From Ianthella basta (taxonomy: Eukaryota; Porifera; Demospongiae; Verongiida; Ianthellidae), in NCBI GenBank assembly GCA_964019415.1, contig OZ025872.1, forward strand, positions 139,501-203,500: a stretch of DNA of 64,000 nucleotides, given 5' to 3'. Below the pieces are notes generated by a model. That model ran no database searches. It was not told the DNA's origin and saw only the letters and a program-made list of their open reading frames with translations. The first letter of the stretch is position 1; the number at the start of each line of letters is the position of its first letter. A program made the position numbers and the translations under genes. Of this stretch, positions 10,519 through 64,000 are shown piece by piece.

Positions 10519-10929
10519 GTTCTGTGCAGGGAGAGAGACAGGACATGAGTGAGGCTGTGTTGCTAGCCTGTGGCCTGGCAGTGACCACTAGAGCAATGCC
10601 ACTGTGTGACCTCCATGCAGCTGCAGCTGTAGAGAGTGGCCAGAGGTCTGGGCTTTTACTTACCTACCAAGTACCACTGTTGTAGTCTCCAGATTTGAGG
10701 AGAGCTGGTCCTTTCTGGATGTGAAGTGGAGTAGAGCTACACCTTCACTGTTGTCTTTGCCTCTGGGTGCCTAGTCTTTACCTCACTGGGCTACTTCTTG
10801 CAGGCTGCTCTGTACAAGGACTGTTTATTAAGTCCAAACACTATTCAGCTATGGTTAGCAGCCTTTTGTACATCAATTTATTAATGACATGCGAGGAATG
10901 TATGACGTCCTGTCACTATTGGAACTATG

Positions 10930-13734
10930 AATAATGATAATTATACCGCCCAGATCACAAGAACTATGAATACCATTGCCAAAAATCATTAGCATTTGTA
11001 TTCATAGCAGCCAATGCGAGCACCTCGATAGTACCTATGTGACAATTCAGACTGAAGTGTTAACAGCAATCAAAAGAGTTGTGTCACAGAGGGATTAAAG
11101 TTGGTTCCATGATTGATTGACGAATTCACAGGTCAGCTGCATGGTGCACAGCTGCATGGTGCACAGATGCCCACCTCGCTCATACGCTGTGGACACTCAG
11201 AACTTGACCCTGATGATGTCTCTTCCTTGTGTATGTCATCCTCCTCCTCATGTGACTGGTGTGCCCCATGGCCTACTTCACTCTGCTCCGCCGCTGCCAC
11301 TCCCCCACTCCTCACTTGCTGTCGGCAGTGGTATCCGGACAAAGCTGAAGCTAGAGATGACAGTGACCGTGGAGCCTTTGGCTGATTGTTTGATGGAGAA
11401 AGGAGGAACAGAAGCAGCAAAGGTCATGTAGCACACATAAAATAAATAATCACATCAAAGAACTCCAGCGATACACTCGAACAAGCTCCATTGCACAGCA
11501 GTAGGCTCAGGCATATAGCTAAATATGGCCATAGTCTGTACAAGCCAGCACACTCAGCAGCTACACTTTATCAGTGTATAAGCAACATACATCAGTTACG
11601 GCAACTATACATATATACACATACTGCATTTAGCTGTAAAGAGAGGGATGTTTACGCTCCAGGCCGTTCCAGTTCACTGCACACAGCCATTCTATCTACA
11701 GGCTAATGATATTCATGAAAGTTTGGGGCAGCCCTCTGTCTAGCTGCCATCTTTCGAGTGATAACCTGCATGTGCCGCCCATATATCCATTGTTTTATTC
11801 ATAAGGGAGACTAAACCTCTGATAAGTATTCCCCAAGTAAACAATGACTGCTCAAACTGTTCATTGTTGTGCGACATCCCTTCGGCTGTCCATAGAGCCA
11901 GGGCACAATTCACTGTCACAGCCATTCTATCTACAGGCTAATGATATTCATGAAAGCTTGGGGCAGCCCTCTGTCTAGCTGCCATCGTTTGAGTGATAAG
12001 GGCAGGGCACAATTCACTGTCACAGCCACTGAGACACAGCAAAGACGACAAACTAACCACTTGACAAAAGAAGAAGGGTGGCTGCTCTGCAGAGGTAGAT
12101 TGCAATGATTAGTGCTATTTGGGGCCAGGGAGGTTGTGCTATAGAGAGGTGGCTGCATGGCTTACACAGGGACCATCTTAGTCAGGTACACACACTCCAC
12201 CCAGCCTATTAATATGGCTATATATAAAACATAATAATCAATTCCCTCTTTTCCCATGCTAATTTGCATGGCTTGATCTGAGATAGAGGTGTAGAGGGTG
12301 ACACTATGTTCCCATACCCTTATCACTGATTGATTGATAGACAAGGCAGCATTTCCTTGTCTACTACAAGCCATATATGGGGATGAACACCTGTTGTGAG
12401 ACACAGTCCTAATCTCACATAGTCAGGCTGCCTATCAAGTCACATAAAGCAGATTGGCATTATTTGGAGCTATTAACTTACTCAATTCGAGGTGCACTAG
12501 AAAACTGCCAAGTGCACACATGCATACATGGTTGGTTCAAGATCCATACATAACATGTCCTTGATTTAAAATTAGCATAATACTTAATTGGACAATAGGT
12601 ACAGTGGTATGTGTCCACGTGCACATTACAGAGGTTAGTATCGGTGCACGTGTAAAGCATGATATCGATATGCTGGTAACACGCATGCATGCAGCATTAA
12701 TTAACTTGCTGTGTGCATGCATTACAGTATGTGTGTGCACATTAATTCATGCAACTAATCATCACGGATATTTATATAGCTTGATGGAAATCAAACAGTA
12801 TATGTATGCATGCATGAACACTAGTTTTGCAATTTGATGTGGTGCGCACTCCTGTGTAGCAGATGCGCAAGGTAGCTAGTACTGGCTGATTATAGTATCC
12901 ATGCAGTGATTACCATCTATCAACCCAGTCAGCCCCTAGTGCCATGGAGTGGCCGGCATACTGCAAGACAACTGTCTTCTTCTCAAGGTAATGTAGTTGA
13001 CCCCATGCAGGAGGCATGTGAGAGCTCAGAACACTCGCAGTTGATCCACCAGCTGAATCCACTATAGCTCACCACTTCCTTTGTACTGCAGCCAACGCAA
13101 CGTACTGTGGTCAGCAGCTGTAAGGGCAGCAAACACTGCAGATGTAGCTCATATATGGGCACATATATATATACTGTATATACTGTATATACTGTATATA
13201 CTGTGCGTACCGTATAGGTAGTTTCACAAATTTAATCAATTGTCCTAGTTGGATTAAATGAGTAAGTCATGGCCGTGCACATGACAGTCAGTGTATTAGG
13301 CAGTTCCATGTATACCCATATGCAACTTACCCACGTATGCACAATAAGACTGTGGTTTCAACACCATGCAGTATGTGTCTTGCAGTGTGTATGTGTACAT
13401 ATACAGAAGCCCTGTCTTGAGATCGCAATATATTATCTTTTATGCAAGTGCACTAATTGTGTTCATAGCAATTGCTCATACTCTTACGTACATGCATACT
13501 GGCACATATAATACATGCATATAACCAGATTTCAAGTAGTGTTGACTATGCTGTCAGAAAAACTATCAACAACATGCACGTTCAATGATGTTGGTCTGGC
13601 TATGCGACATACTTTGCGTATACAGTTGAAGAAGCTATTCTCAACAACAATTGACTTCTGTGAGTCTGAAGCCTACAAGTCACATGCAGTCTGCCTATCT
13701 GTCTGAGCTTGGACAATGCCACACATACATACAT
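10930..13734. other. 2.8-kb segment interrupting the unit array; no supported gene
   Basis: The sequence differs in composition from its surroundings: AT-richer, with many ATGCATGC words at 12500-13520. It holds a minus-strand open frame (11420-11133; acidic, with HEEEDDIHKEETSSGSSSE) of unknown meaning. It also holds a direct duplication of about 85 bp (11683-11765 and 11918-12002) and a (CTGTATATA)n stretch near 13168-13205. No domain was recognised. Confidence 0.5.
11683..12002 (+). repeat. Direct repeat, ~85 bp arms
   Basis: The segment around CTATCTACAGGCTAATGATATTCATGAAAG, followed by GGGGCAGCCCTCTGTCTAGCTGCCAT, occurs at 11683-11765 and again at 11918-12002, spaced 235 bp apart. Confidence 0.85.
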
Positions 13735-13928
13735 GTGTAGTGATAGCTTCTGGTGTGCTATGTTTGAGGCTGCTACATGCTCCTCAACTGTGTGAGGTGT
13801 GAACAGAACTGTCCTCCTCACCTTTGAAAGAGCAATAGGGTTGAGTTCACTCTTGAGTTGTTACAAGCGTTGAATTGGAGTTGCCACATGCACAGAAAAT
13901 GGACCAGTGGGTCAGAGGTGTGTGCAGC

Positions 13929-14190
<262 letters not shown>

Positions 14191-14736
14191 TCCAGTCCGG
14201 GTGCGTCCCATATATGCAGGGATTAGGAAGTGGAGTACGTGTGGTGTAGGTGGTCACCAGGTTATGGTCGACTATATAGCGTGTTATGCCTAGCTTGCAC
14301 ATAATTAGGGTATGACATCATCATTATATGGTGTACAGCACTGTGGCTCTAAGGGGTGAAAATTGTCTTTAGCTTGCACAAAATATGACACCTTATGCTA
14401 GTTCATGGTGTATGTACATGACATCACCATTTACTCCCCCACAATCAGTACCTATACTCTGTTGACTGTATAACTGTTGCTGCCTGTGCTCTTGCCTATA
14501 GCATGGCATTAACCCATCACTCTCTGTCATTATGCCAACAACAGGGGATACAAAACTTCATCTCATTGCAGTTATAACAATCAAATGAAGCAAACTCAAA
14601 GTGTGTGGACATCTGTACATGTTGTCTCAAGTGCAGAGTATTACAGGAGAAAACTGCGTGACTGCGTGAAGGTATGCATACAACATGGTCACACATACAC
14701 ACTCACACTCCCAAACACACACCAATCATACAGTAG

Positions 14737-15114
14737 TTAAAGGTTCTGGAGCACCAGTTCGCTCTTCCTGTTTGTGTACCACACTCTCTTGACCAAAGAT
14801 GTGGCGACTGCCATCTGTGAATGGGCAGGGCTGGTGGGCGGGGCACTCTCTTGCACTGCAGTAGTTGTTACTTCCTCCCCCTCTGGTGGGGGGTGGGGTG
14901 GCTGGAGGGTTCCTTCATCCTCTTGTCCTATCACCACTGGTCTTGCCCCAATCACTTCTCTCTCTCCTTCCTGCTGTGAGGGATGGCTTGGAGTGTGCTG
15001 GGAGGACTGTGGCATGGGCTCTTGTGGAAGTGATTGGTCCTCAGCCAATTCCACCTGTGGAAATGCAAACCCTTTTCCTGCCATACACGGAGAATGGGGT
15101 CTACCCTTTGCTGT
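14737..15114 (-). CDS. Family A conserved minus-strand exon, copy 4
   Basis: Open minus-strand frame with all family landmarks (MAGKGFAFPQVELAEDQ, GEREVIGARPVVIGQEDEG, PPPEGEEVTT, VKRVWYTNRKSELVL). It is the copy closest to glycogen synthase. Function unknown. Confidence 0.4.
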   Translation of the reverse strand, partial: TAKGRPHSPCMAGKGFAFPQVELAEDQSLPQEPMPQSSQHTPSHPSQQEGEREVIGARPVVIGQEDEGTLQPPHPPPEGEEVTTTAVQESAPPTSPAHSQMAVATSLVKRVWYTNRKSELVLQNL

Positions 15115-15864
15115 GTTCTGTGCAGGGAGAGAGACAGGACATGAGTGAGGCTGTGTTGCTGGCCTGTGACCTGGCAGTGACCACTAGAGCAATGCCACTG
15201 TGTGGCCTCCAGTTGCGGTTGCAGCTGTAGAGAGTGGCCAGAGGTCTGGGCTTTTACTGTACTTACCTACCAAGTACCACTCTTGTAGTTTCCAGATTTG
15301 AGGAGAGCTGGTCCTTTCTGGATGTGGAGTGGAATAGAGCTTCACCTTCACTGTTGTCTTTGCCTCTGTGTGCCTATAACCTTTACCTCACTGGGCTATA
15401 GCTACTTCTTGCAGGCTGCTCTGTACAAGGACTATTTAAGTCCAAACACTACTTTTTAAGCTACGGTTAGCAGCTCATTTAAGCCTACTTCTATTCACCA
15501 ATTAATGACATGCAAGGAATGTACATACCTATGGGGTCACTAGGGGACTATGAATAATGATAATGCAAGCTGTCAAATCAAGCACTCCTCTGTGAACGGA
15601 GGGATTCTCATAGTAACCGGAGTTCATAGCCATAATGTTCTATTCATGAAACCACAGCCACCTTTTATCTGTAGGGAGTGGCCTGAGCTGTGGTGAACGT
15701 ACTGTGCAAGCTGTCAAATCAAGCAGGGCCAACTGGTTCATGGAGGTAGGCTGACTGATGTCAGCAGGGTTACACTATAGGCTGAAGTGCTATCACTGCA
15801 TTGTGTGTATTACAAAACTACAAAGATATAGCCCTATTGAAGGATTTATATAAGAATTGTAGGA

Positions 15865-16090
15865 CTTCTTTCAAAATTTGCAATGAGAAATTGTGAAACT
15901 TACAGTATCTTGCTAATATTACATTACATCTAGAAATAAAATAGTACAAATATATAAGAAAGGCCTAATACGAGAAAAGTAATAAAGAAGAAAATTAATA
16001 GTAATAGTACAGGAAACTAAATGAAAAACATGCAGTCAGTTGAAAGGGAGGCACTCAATGCCCCCCACCCCCACACCCAAGGATTGTAGG
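15865..16090. other. AT-rich segment differing from sister units
   Basis: Sister units have a ~60-bp GGTTGGATTTGGCTTGAATATTG sequence here. This unit instead has about 225 bp of AT-rich DNA ending in a C-rich stretch, bracketed by repeats of ATTGTAGGACTT. It may be a short insertion, but no clear ends were found. Confidence 0.4.
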
Positions 16091-16273
16091 ACTTGTATAA
16101 ATGTAATTATAAAAGTTGGAACATCAGGTCTGCGCATGTGGTTTATTGCTCTCATTTTCCCTCACTCCTTCTTTCCACTTGATTCCCCCCCCCCCCCCAC
16201 ACACATATAACCCTTCCTTCCATTCTCCCCTCTCCTCCCCTCTCCTCTCCCCTCCTCTCCCATGTGTCCACAG

Positions 16274-16478
16274 CAGTAAGGACCACCGTGGAGTAGCCCT
16301 CCCTCGTCGTCGAGCACTCTCGCTCAACAGCAGCTCACAACTTCCCTTTCCTTCCCGGACTGAGATGATCAAGGAGATTAACTCAATGTACCCCGCCCCC
16401 CGGCCCCGCCCATCAGTATGTGGGTTGGGTGCCCCTCCAGTGCAGCCAGTGTCAACAGAACAACTGTTACAACTGTGA
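16274..16478 (+). pseudogene. Copy 4 of the upstream gene's last exon, frame intact
   Basis: The acceptor (TGTCCACAG|C) and the frame SKDHRGVALPRRRALSLNSS... stay open to TGA at 16476-16478. Unlike copies 2 and 3 it has no 2-nt insertion. Without the preceding exon it is probably not used, although a long transcript from gene 1 could in principle splice to it as an alternative terminal exon. Confidence 0.55.
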
Positions 16479-17144
16479 TTGTCATAGCAACGACCAGTAT
16501 TGCCTGGCAACTGTTGTGCTGCTTCCTTTTGTTTGTACGTACTCCCTGTGTACCTATTTGTACAGTTCCTGTACCTAGCGAACTTACTATTGTTAGGATA
16601 TGTTTTAATAGGCTATTACATGTAAGTATTTTGTAACTATCCTTTTTGAATTTGGTGTTGCTGAAGCCGTTTGTTAGCTAGTGTGATGTGAGAATGTGGG
16701 GACATTGAAAATGCATATGGCCGCCAGACCTCTGGTCTCCACTCTCGGTATATATTGGATCGTTAGCTTCAGTTCTGCCACTCTGCCCTGCCCTGGGGTA
16801 TAGTCAGTGGCTGGAGTGTGTGTGGCTCTGTCCAGTAGCTGGACAGCTAGCTGCCCAGACCCCTCACTGTGACTAAATCACATTACTTGATACACAGAGA
16901 ACACCATCGATCCCAGCTGGTTCCCATCTCTTCCTGCCCTCAATCCCCAGCACAACAGACACTTAACTCCCTTGGCTGTGGGGCACCTAGGTCAGGGGCA
17001 GGGTCAACCCCATAGCTATGACATTGGAATTCAAAAGCGCATTCTAACACCCACATTAAATGTGTGTGACTGCCCTCATGTGTCCATGCTGACATTGACA
17101 AAGTGTGTCTCTATAGAAGTGTTTCAACCAGTCTAGCTTCCCCT

Positions 17145-17335
17145 CTACACACACGTGCCCTGCGAGCGGTGGACGAGAGCACAACACGTGCATTGCGGTA
17201 GGGGGTGTGCTGACCTGCCCATGTTCTCGCACGTGAATGGCGAATGTGCGTTTCGTGGGTTCACGACCTCATAACGTGTTTGCACACACGCAGTCATTCC
17301 ATCTGTCCATTTGCTGTTGGCGGCTGGTGGAGACG
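17145..17335 (+). promoter_or_regulatory. Glycogen synthase promoter-proximal region with three CACGTG boxes
   Basis: CACGTG occurs at 17152-17157, 17185-17190 and 17230-17235, directly upstream of the first coding exon in CpG-richer sequence. CACGTG is the class of E-box bound by MYC/MAX, USF and MondoA/ChREBP-type bHLH-Zip factors, so a link to sugar-responsive control is possible but unproven. No TATA box was seen. The same block exists upstream at 2101-2215 and 6955-7065. Confidence 0.45.
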
Positions 17336-60077
<42,742 letters not shown>

Positions 60078-60178
60078 CAGCAGAGCAACTGGTACATATG
60101 TGTGGTGTTTGCTACTCCTCGTGGGACCCACCTGGGGTTTGTGTGTGTGTGTGTTCAGGTGTCTCTCCAGACACTGTC

Positions 60179-60209
<31 letters not shown>

Positions 60210-60780
60210 TGATGGTGGTCACATCCTTCCTTCTGCAGATTGAACTTCTAGAGCAACATTAGTACAAGTGAAACTTATTGGAATTGTATTTATAATTGTG
60301 CACTGTTTCAGAGCAGGTATCTAACTGTCCTGAAATAGTAGTAAGACTAGTGAGCAGTGATACGTGGTTAATTGTGAGCTTATTTTTGGCATTGTTGCCA
60401 TGTGCTGCAAGCAAACACATTTAAAGCATTTGTAAATATGTGTTATGTATAGTTAAGCACATTTATAGTTGAAATTACTTATAAATTGTATTAATGCAAA
60501 GAGCACACACACATACATACAGATACACGTACTCTGTGCATGCAGGATTGGAGAGTGGTTGAATGGAGGGAATTAATTCAATGAAAGCAATAGATATATG
60601 CACAATGTCATTGAATGGTAATTAATCACTGGATATTACACCAAACCTACTAACTACACCAGTATTGGTGTCTCGGTTGGTAGCTAGGGGGGCATGATCA
60701 AAGACCTAGCTATTGAGTTCCCTCCCCCCAGCCATCCAACAAAGATGGAAGAGCTGGCCACAGATAGCTGTTTTGCCTTG
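60078..60780 (+). other. GYS 3' untranslated region and flank
   Basis: AT-rich sequence after the stop. No canonical AATAAA was found, so the 3' end is not placed. A short (TG)n lies at 60184-60209. Confidence 0.6.
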
Positions 60781-60784
60781 ATTG

Positions 60785-61180
60785 GGGCTCATCAGTGGTG
60801 GGCCCCAATCAGGGCAAGACAGCTGTCATCAGTGATGGGCCCCAATCAGGGCAAGACAGCTGTCATCAGTGATGGGCCCCAATCAGGGCAAGACAGCTGT
60901 CATCAGTGATGGGCCCCAATCAGGGCAAGACAGCTGTCATCAGTGATGGGCCCCAATCAGGGCAAGACAGCTGTCATCAGTGATGGGCCCCAATCAGGGC
61001 AAGACAGCTGTCATCAGTGATGGGCCCCAATCAGGGCAAGACAGCTGTCATCAGTGATGGGCCCCAATCAGGGCAAGACAGCTGTCATCAGTGATGGGCC
61101 CCAATCAGGGCAAGACAGCTGTCATCAGTGATGGGCCCAATCAGGGCAAGACAGCTGTCATCAGTGATGGGCCCCAAGGT
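60785..61180 (+). repeat. 37-bp minisatellite
   Basis: About eleven near-identical units built on GGCAAGACAGCTGTCATCAG and TGATGGGCCCCAATCA; both halves contain palindromes (ACAGCTGT, GGGCCC). Two diverged half-units continue, partly inverted, to 61290. Confidence 0.95.
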
Positions 61181-61443
61181 GAAGCAGCTGTCTGTGGCTC
61201 TTCCTTCCATCTTGTTGGATGACTGATTGGTGTCCATCACTGATGGGCCCCAATTAGGGAAAACAGCTGTCTGTGGCTCTTCAATCTTTGTTGGACAACT
61301 GGGGGAGGCAATCACTAGTTGATTTAATTTCCATCTCAATAGGGCTTCATGCCCGCCCCTACCAACTGAGACACTAATGCTGGTGTAGTTGGTAGGTTTG
61401 GTGTAATATCCAGTGATTACCATCCATCTCTGCAGTGGCTAAC

Positions 61444-62009
61444 CAGTGGCGGATCCAGGGGGGGGGGGGGGGCACTGGGGGCAATTGCCCCCCCCCCCCC
61501 CCCCCCCCCATCAGTCCTCTCCATCAGAATTTCTTTTTCCTTGAATACTCATCCAATAGTTGATTTAGCTCGGGAATCATTTAGGACACATTTATTTAGT
61601 AGTTTACTGCTTTTATAGCTTATTTTCAATCGACACAGCTATTATTTAAGCCAAAACAACATCTCGCGAGTTAAGACGGCCATATTATCCAATGTGTGAC
61701 GTCATAACAATGGCCGCTTGATGCATAAAATTCTGTTCATCCATTGCTATTGCTTCTTTTGCTACTGTAGTGGTACTGCAGTAGCAGAAGTTGCACATTT
61801 AGGTGTAAATGTAGTCTAAGGGAAGGATCCGATAATGGATTGACAGGAAAACGACAGTTGTCAGGTTTAGCAAAGAACCTGGAACTGTAGCTACTAAGAG
61901 TCTAAGAACCCATGTAAAATGCCTCTATTTTCAAATTTTCTCCGAGGGTGGATGCTCCCGGACCCCCCTACAGGCTGCCCCCTTTTACAAATTCCTAAAC
62001 CCGCCACTG
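61444..62009. mobile_element. 566-bp non-autonomous TIR element (hAT-like ends)
   Basis: The left end is CAGTGGCGGATCCAGG and the right end, read inverted, is CAGTGGCGGGTTTAGG. CTAAC flanks both sides (61439-61443 and 62010-62014). CAGTGGCG ends resemble animal hAT elements, but hAT normally makes 8-bp duplications, so the class is open. Just inside the left end a G13 run and a C19 run surround GGGGGCAATTGCCCCC. No transposase is present. Confidence 0.6.
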
Positions 62010-62159
62010 CTAACTGCAAGCAATTGCCCATTTTTGGATATCAAATTTATAGCAAATGTGTGGCATTTAATTATTGTGCACATGCATGCCACGTGGCATG
62101 TTTTATGAGGAGTACATGCGTCCGTGATGATTGCAAGAGCCAATATTTTTCTGTATACG

Positions 62160-62326
62160 TGTAGCTGATCCAATACTCGCTTGCATCACGTGCTGAACAT
62201 CATCTGACGTCACGCCTCGCGTGATCTCCCAAGAGATCCACTTTGGCTTTGGCTGTCGCCTCCAGACCTCAGACTGGGCGCCATCGCGAATGGAAACTCA
62301 GAACGTATCCTTCGCCATCAGTAGCC
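62160..62326 (+). promoter_or_regulatory. Promoter-proximal region of the downstream gene
   Basis: CpG-richer sequence with CCAAT (62170-62174), CACGTG (62187-62192) and a full CRE TGACGTCA (62205-62212) upstream of the proposed start. Confidence 0.45.
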
Positions 62327-62339
62327 ATGCGGCGCAAAG
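62327..62339 (+). CDS. Proposed exon 1 of the CARF-like gene (MRRK)
   Basis: A 13-nt coding exon in good context (GCCATGC), donor AAAG|GTATCC. The acceptor 122 bp on (TTCTCTCCGCAG) has a strong pyrimidine tract and restores frame into VAAAVSTGTVTV. Confidence 0.4.
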
Positions 62340-64000
62340 GTATCCTCATTGGAACACCAACAGCAAGCCCGAAACCCAGTTTCAGCGTCAAAAATGGAGC
62401 CAAAGCGGACTCACCAACCGGTCTTCTTCCTCCCTTTTCTGTAGTTCCCTTCTCTCCGCAGTAGCGGCCGCAGTCAGCACTGGGACGGTCACTGTCCCCG
62501 TGTCGGTCACAGAGGTCGACCCTACCAGCGACAGAAGGTGGGCAGGTGTGCTGCGACTTCTTCCTCTAACGTTTAATCCATGTTTTTACAATACAAACGA
62601 ACTTAACTGGCTTTTAACTACTTACACAGCAGTTTGTGATAGTAACTTTGACAGTCCCTTATCCTATGAATGTTGCTGTGTGAACATGATGAAGTGTGAG
62701 CATCCCTTGAGGCGTTCATTGCAGTGTGTGTGTGTGTGAGTGAGTGTGCTTGTGTGTGTGTGTGTGTGAGTGTGCTTGTGTGTGTTCACCTTACACACAG
62801 TGTGATACAAGATAACCCTGTACTCCATTTAACGGCTACCACGTCCGGTGTTGTCGCGCCGACAGACGGTACAGAGCACGATGACAACCTTTACATGCCG
62901 GAGGACTTCTTTGAGGGCATCAAGGGAGTTCGCTACAGCCACTACGGGCAGTACATCAGTGGGTATGCAGACACCTTTGAGGAGCTGCTGACTGTGCTGG
63001 ACAGACATGCACAGGTGGGAGGGGGGGAGGGGGAGGGGCGGGGCTCTACCATGGAGGCAGAGGAAGAGTTAGGGCCCTATTGAATAGTATTTGGTAAAAG
63101 GAGGATTTTTGGACCTCCTAGTGAGGTGTAGGAATTTTGTGTTCGTTATGACATCACTTCCTGTGTGTCTCTTGCAACATCACTTCCTATTCTGTCCCTG
63201 GCAGCATCACTTCCTGTTCTGCCCCAACAACATCACTTCCTGTTTTGTTCACAACACCATCACTTCCTGTTCTGTCCCCAACAACACTTCCTGTTCTGTC
63301 CCCAACAACATCACTCCTGTTCTGTCCCCAACAACATCACTTCCTGTTCTGTCCCCAACAACATTACTTCCTGTTCTGTCCCCAACAACACCACTTCCTG
63401 TTCTGTCCACAACAACATCACTTCCTGTTCTGTCCCCAACAACACCACTTCCTGTTTTGTTCACAACACCACCACTTCCTGTTCTGTCCCCAACAACACT
63501 TCCTGTTCTGTCCCCAACAACACTTCCTGTTCTGTCCCCAACAACATCACTCCTGTTCTGTCCCCAACAACATCACTTCCTGTTCTGTCCCCAACAACAT
63601 CACTTCCTGTTCTGTCCACAACAACATCACTTCCTGTTCTGTCCCCAACAACATCACTTCCTGTTCTGTCCCCACCAACATCACTTCCTGCTCTGTCCCC
63701 GGCAACAGGTGACTGGGTCTAAGTTCCACATGGACAAGCTCATCAGTGCCAAACTTACCGACCAGGACCGGATGGCCTTCATCAACAAGTACAACACGGC
63801 CTCCATGAAGCCAAGGCTGTTCTGGATGGCCAACAAAGGGGAGCCTAGTATCCCCTACGACGCGGTGCCCTTTGCAACGGCCAATTTGATGGAGATCCGC
63901 TGCAGTCTGGGCACTACCAGCAAGAAGAAGAGGTTGGAGGACATCTCATCCTACTACTGTGACGCAAAGATCTACATCAGGGGGATATGGCGGTTCCCAC
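62327..64000 (+). CDS. 5' part of a CARF/ALS2CR8-like protein (tentative), four exons, cut by window end
   Basis: Proposed exons are 62327-62339, 62462-62537, 62801-63014 and 63709-64000, all GT-AG with phases 1, 2 and 0 matching; about 198 residues are visible. Residues about 57-101 contain LYMPEDFFEGIKGVRYSHYG and DTFEELLTVLDRHAQ. The last exon has KPRLFWMANKGEPSIPYDAV, then a Cys, a basic stretch and CDAKIYIRGIWRFP. The order xxPYD-x-(I/V)PF ... C ... C-x-A-x-(I/V) ... FP recalls calcium-responsive transcription factor (CARF, ALS2CR8) domains, which are multi-copy in many invertebrates. This is recognition by pattern only. An unspliced alternative start is ATG 62290 (METQNVSFAI). If CARF-like it would act in the nucleus on DNA. 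Confidence 0.5.
62462..62537 (+). CDS. Proposed exon 2 of the CARF-like gene
   Basis: Encodes AAAVSTGTVTVPVSVTEVDP and TSDR. Donor AG|GTGGGC; phase 2. Confidence 0.5.
62801..63014 (+). CDS. Exon 3 of the CARF-like gene
   Basis: Acceptor TTACACACAG. Encodes VIQDNPVLHLTATTSGVVAP, then the EDFFEGIKGVRY and DTFEELLTVLDRHAQ blocks. Donor CAG|GTGGGA; phase 0. Confidence 0.7.
63160..63708 (+). repeat. 27-bp minisatellite filling intron 3, ending at the acceptor
   Basis: About 20 units of ATCACTTCCTGTTCTGTCCC plus CAACAAC. The 27-bp period leaves frames open on both strands, which are artefacts. The last, diverged unit supplies the acceptor CAG. Confidence 0.95.
63709..64000 (+). CDS. Exon 4 of the CARF-like gene (continues past window)
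   Basis: Starts VTGSKFHMDKLISAKLTDQD after CGGCAACAG and is open to the window end at ...IRGIWRFP. Its codon usage and amino-acid order are clearly protein-like. Confidence 0.75.
   Translation, partial: MTGSKFHMDKLISAKLTDQDRMAFINKYNTASMKPRLFWMANKGEPSIPYDAVPFATANLMEIRCSLGTTSKKKRLEDISSYYCDAKIYIRGIWRFP

Noticed and set aside
17237..17335. Upstream in-frame ATG adding 33 residues to glycogen synthase
   Set aside because: The context is weaker (T at -3), it overlaps the third CACGTG box region, and the added sequence resembles no family N-terminus. It cannot be excluded.
62290..62539. METQNVSFAI... unspliced first exon for the CARF-like gene
   Set aside because: Ranked second. The alternative uses a strong pyrimidine-rich acceptor at 62461 and a GCCATGC start, and gives the same downstream frame.
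63165..63729. 185-codon plus frame and minus frames across the ACTTCCTGTTCTGTCCC array
   Set aside because: A 27-bp minisatellite within an intron. The frame exists because the period is a multiple of three.

Overview
The window is animal nuclear DNA. It carries split genes with GT-AG introns, very abundant (TG/CA)n microsatellites, dozens of minisatellites, non-LTR retrotransposon fragments and non-autonomous DNA transposons. The best-supported gene is an animal-type glycogen synthase. Species cannot be fixed from sequence alone; compact introns and dispersed ATGCATGC/TAGC-rich words fit a sponge or another marine invertebrate, but that is only inference. Nothing bacterial or viral was recognised.

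Layout. (1) 1-1393: last three exons of an unrecognised plus-strand gene whose 5' part lies outside the window. (2) 1186-17235: a degenerate tandem duplication. Each unit combines the last exon and 3' flank of gene 1, a GYS-promoter-like block with CACGTG boxes, a 23-bp minisatellite and a block with a conserved minus-strand reading frame ('family A'). The exon block occurs 4 times, the promoter block 3 times and the family A block 4 times, with indels, a 5'-truncated LINE and other insertions. (3) 17336-60077: glycogen synthase, 17 coding exons, 684 codons, reconstructed with every splice phase matching. Intron 2 alone is 36,576 bp; the other introns are 116-1,085 bp. (4) Intron 2 (18691-55266) is a repeat sink: minisatellites, an approximately 3-kb segmental duplication (20.2-23.7 kb and 26.8-30.0 kb), two more family A reading frames, two 'family B' reading frames, LINE fragments, a 903-bp inverted-repeat element and RFX X-box-like palindromes. 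(5) 60078-62200: GYS 3' flank, a 37-bp minisatellite and a 566-bp terminal-inverted-repeat element. (6) 62327-64000: the 5' part of a second plus-strand gene, tentatively a calcium-responsive transcription factor (CARF/ALS2CR8)-like protein, cut by the window edge.

Function. Glycogen synthase extends glycogen from UDP-glucose. Its copy here keeps the catalytic glutamates and the arginine cluster for glucose-6-phosphate control, and has a compact C-terminal phosphorylation block. The three genes show no operon-like relation. The most unusual feature is the pair of repeated minus-strand reading-frame families, whose copies differ by frame-preserving indels.
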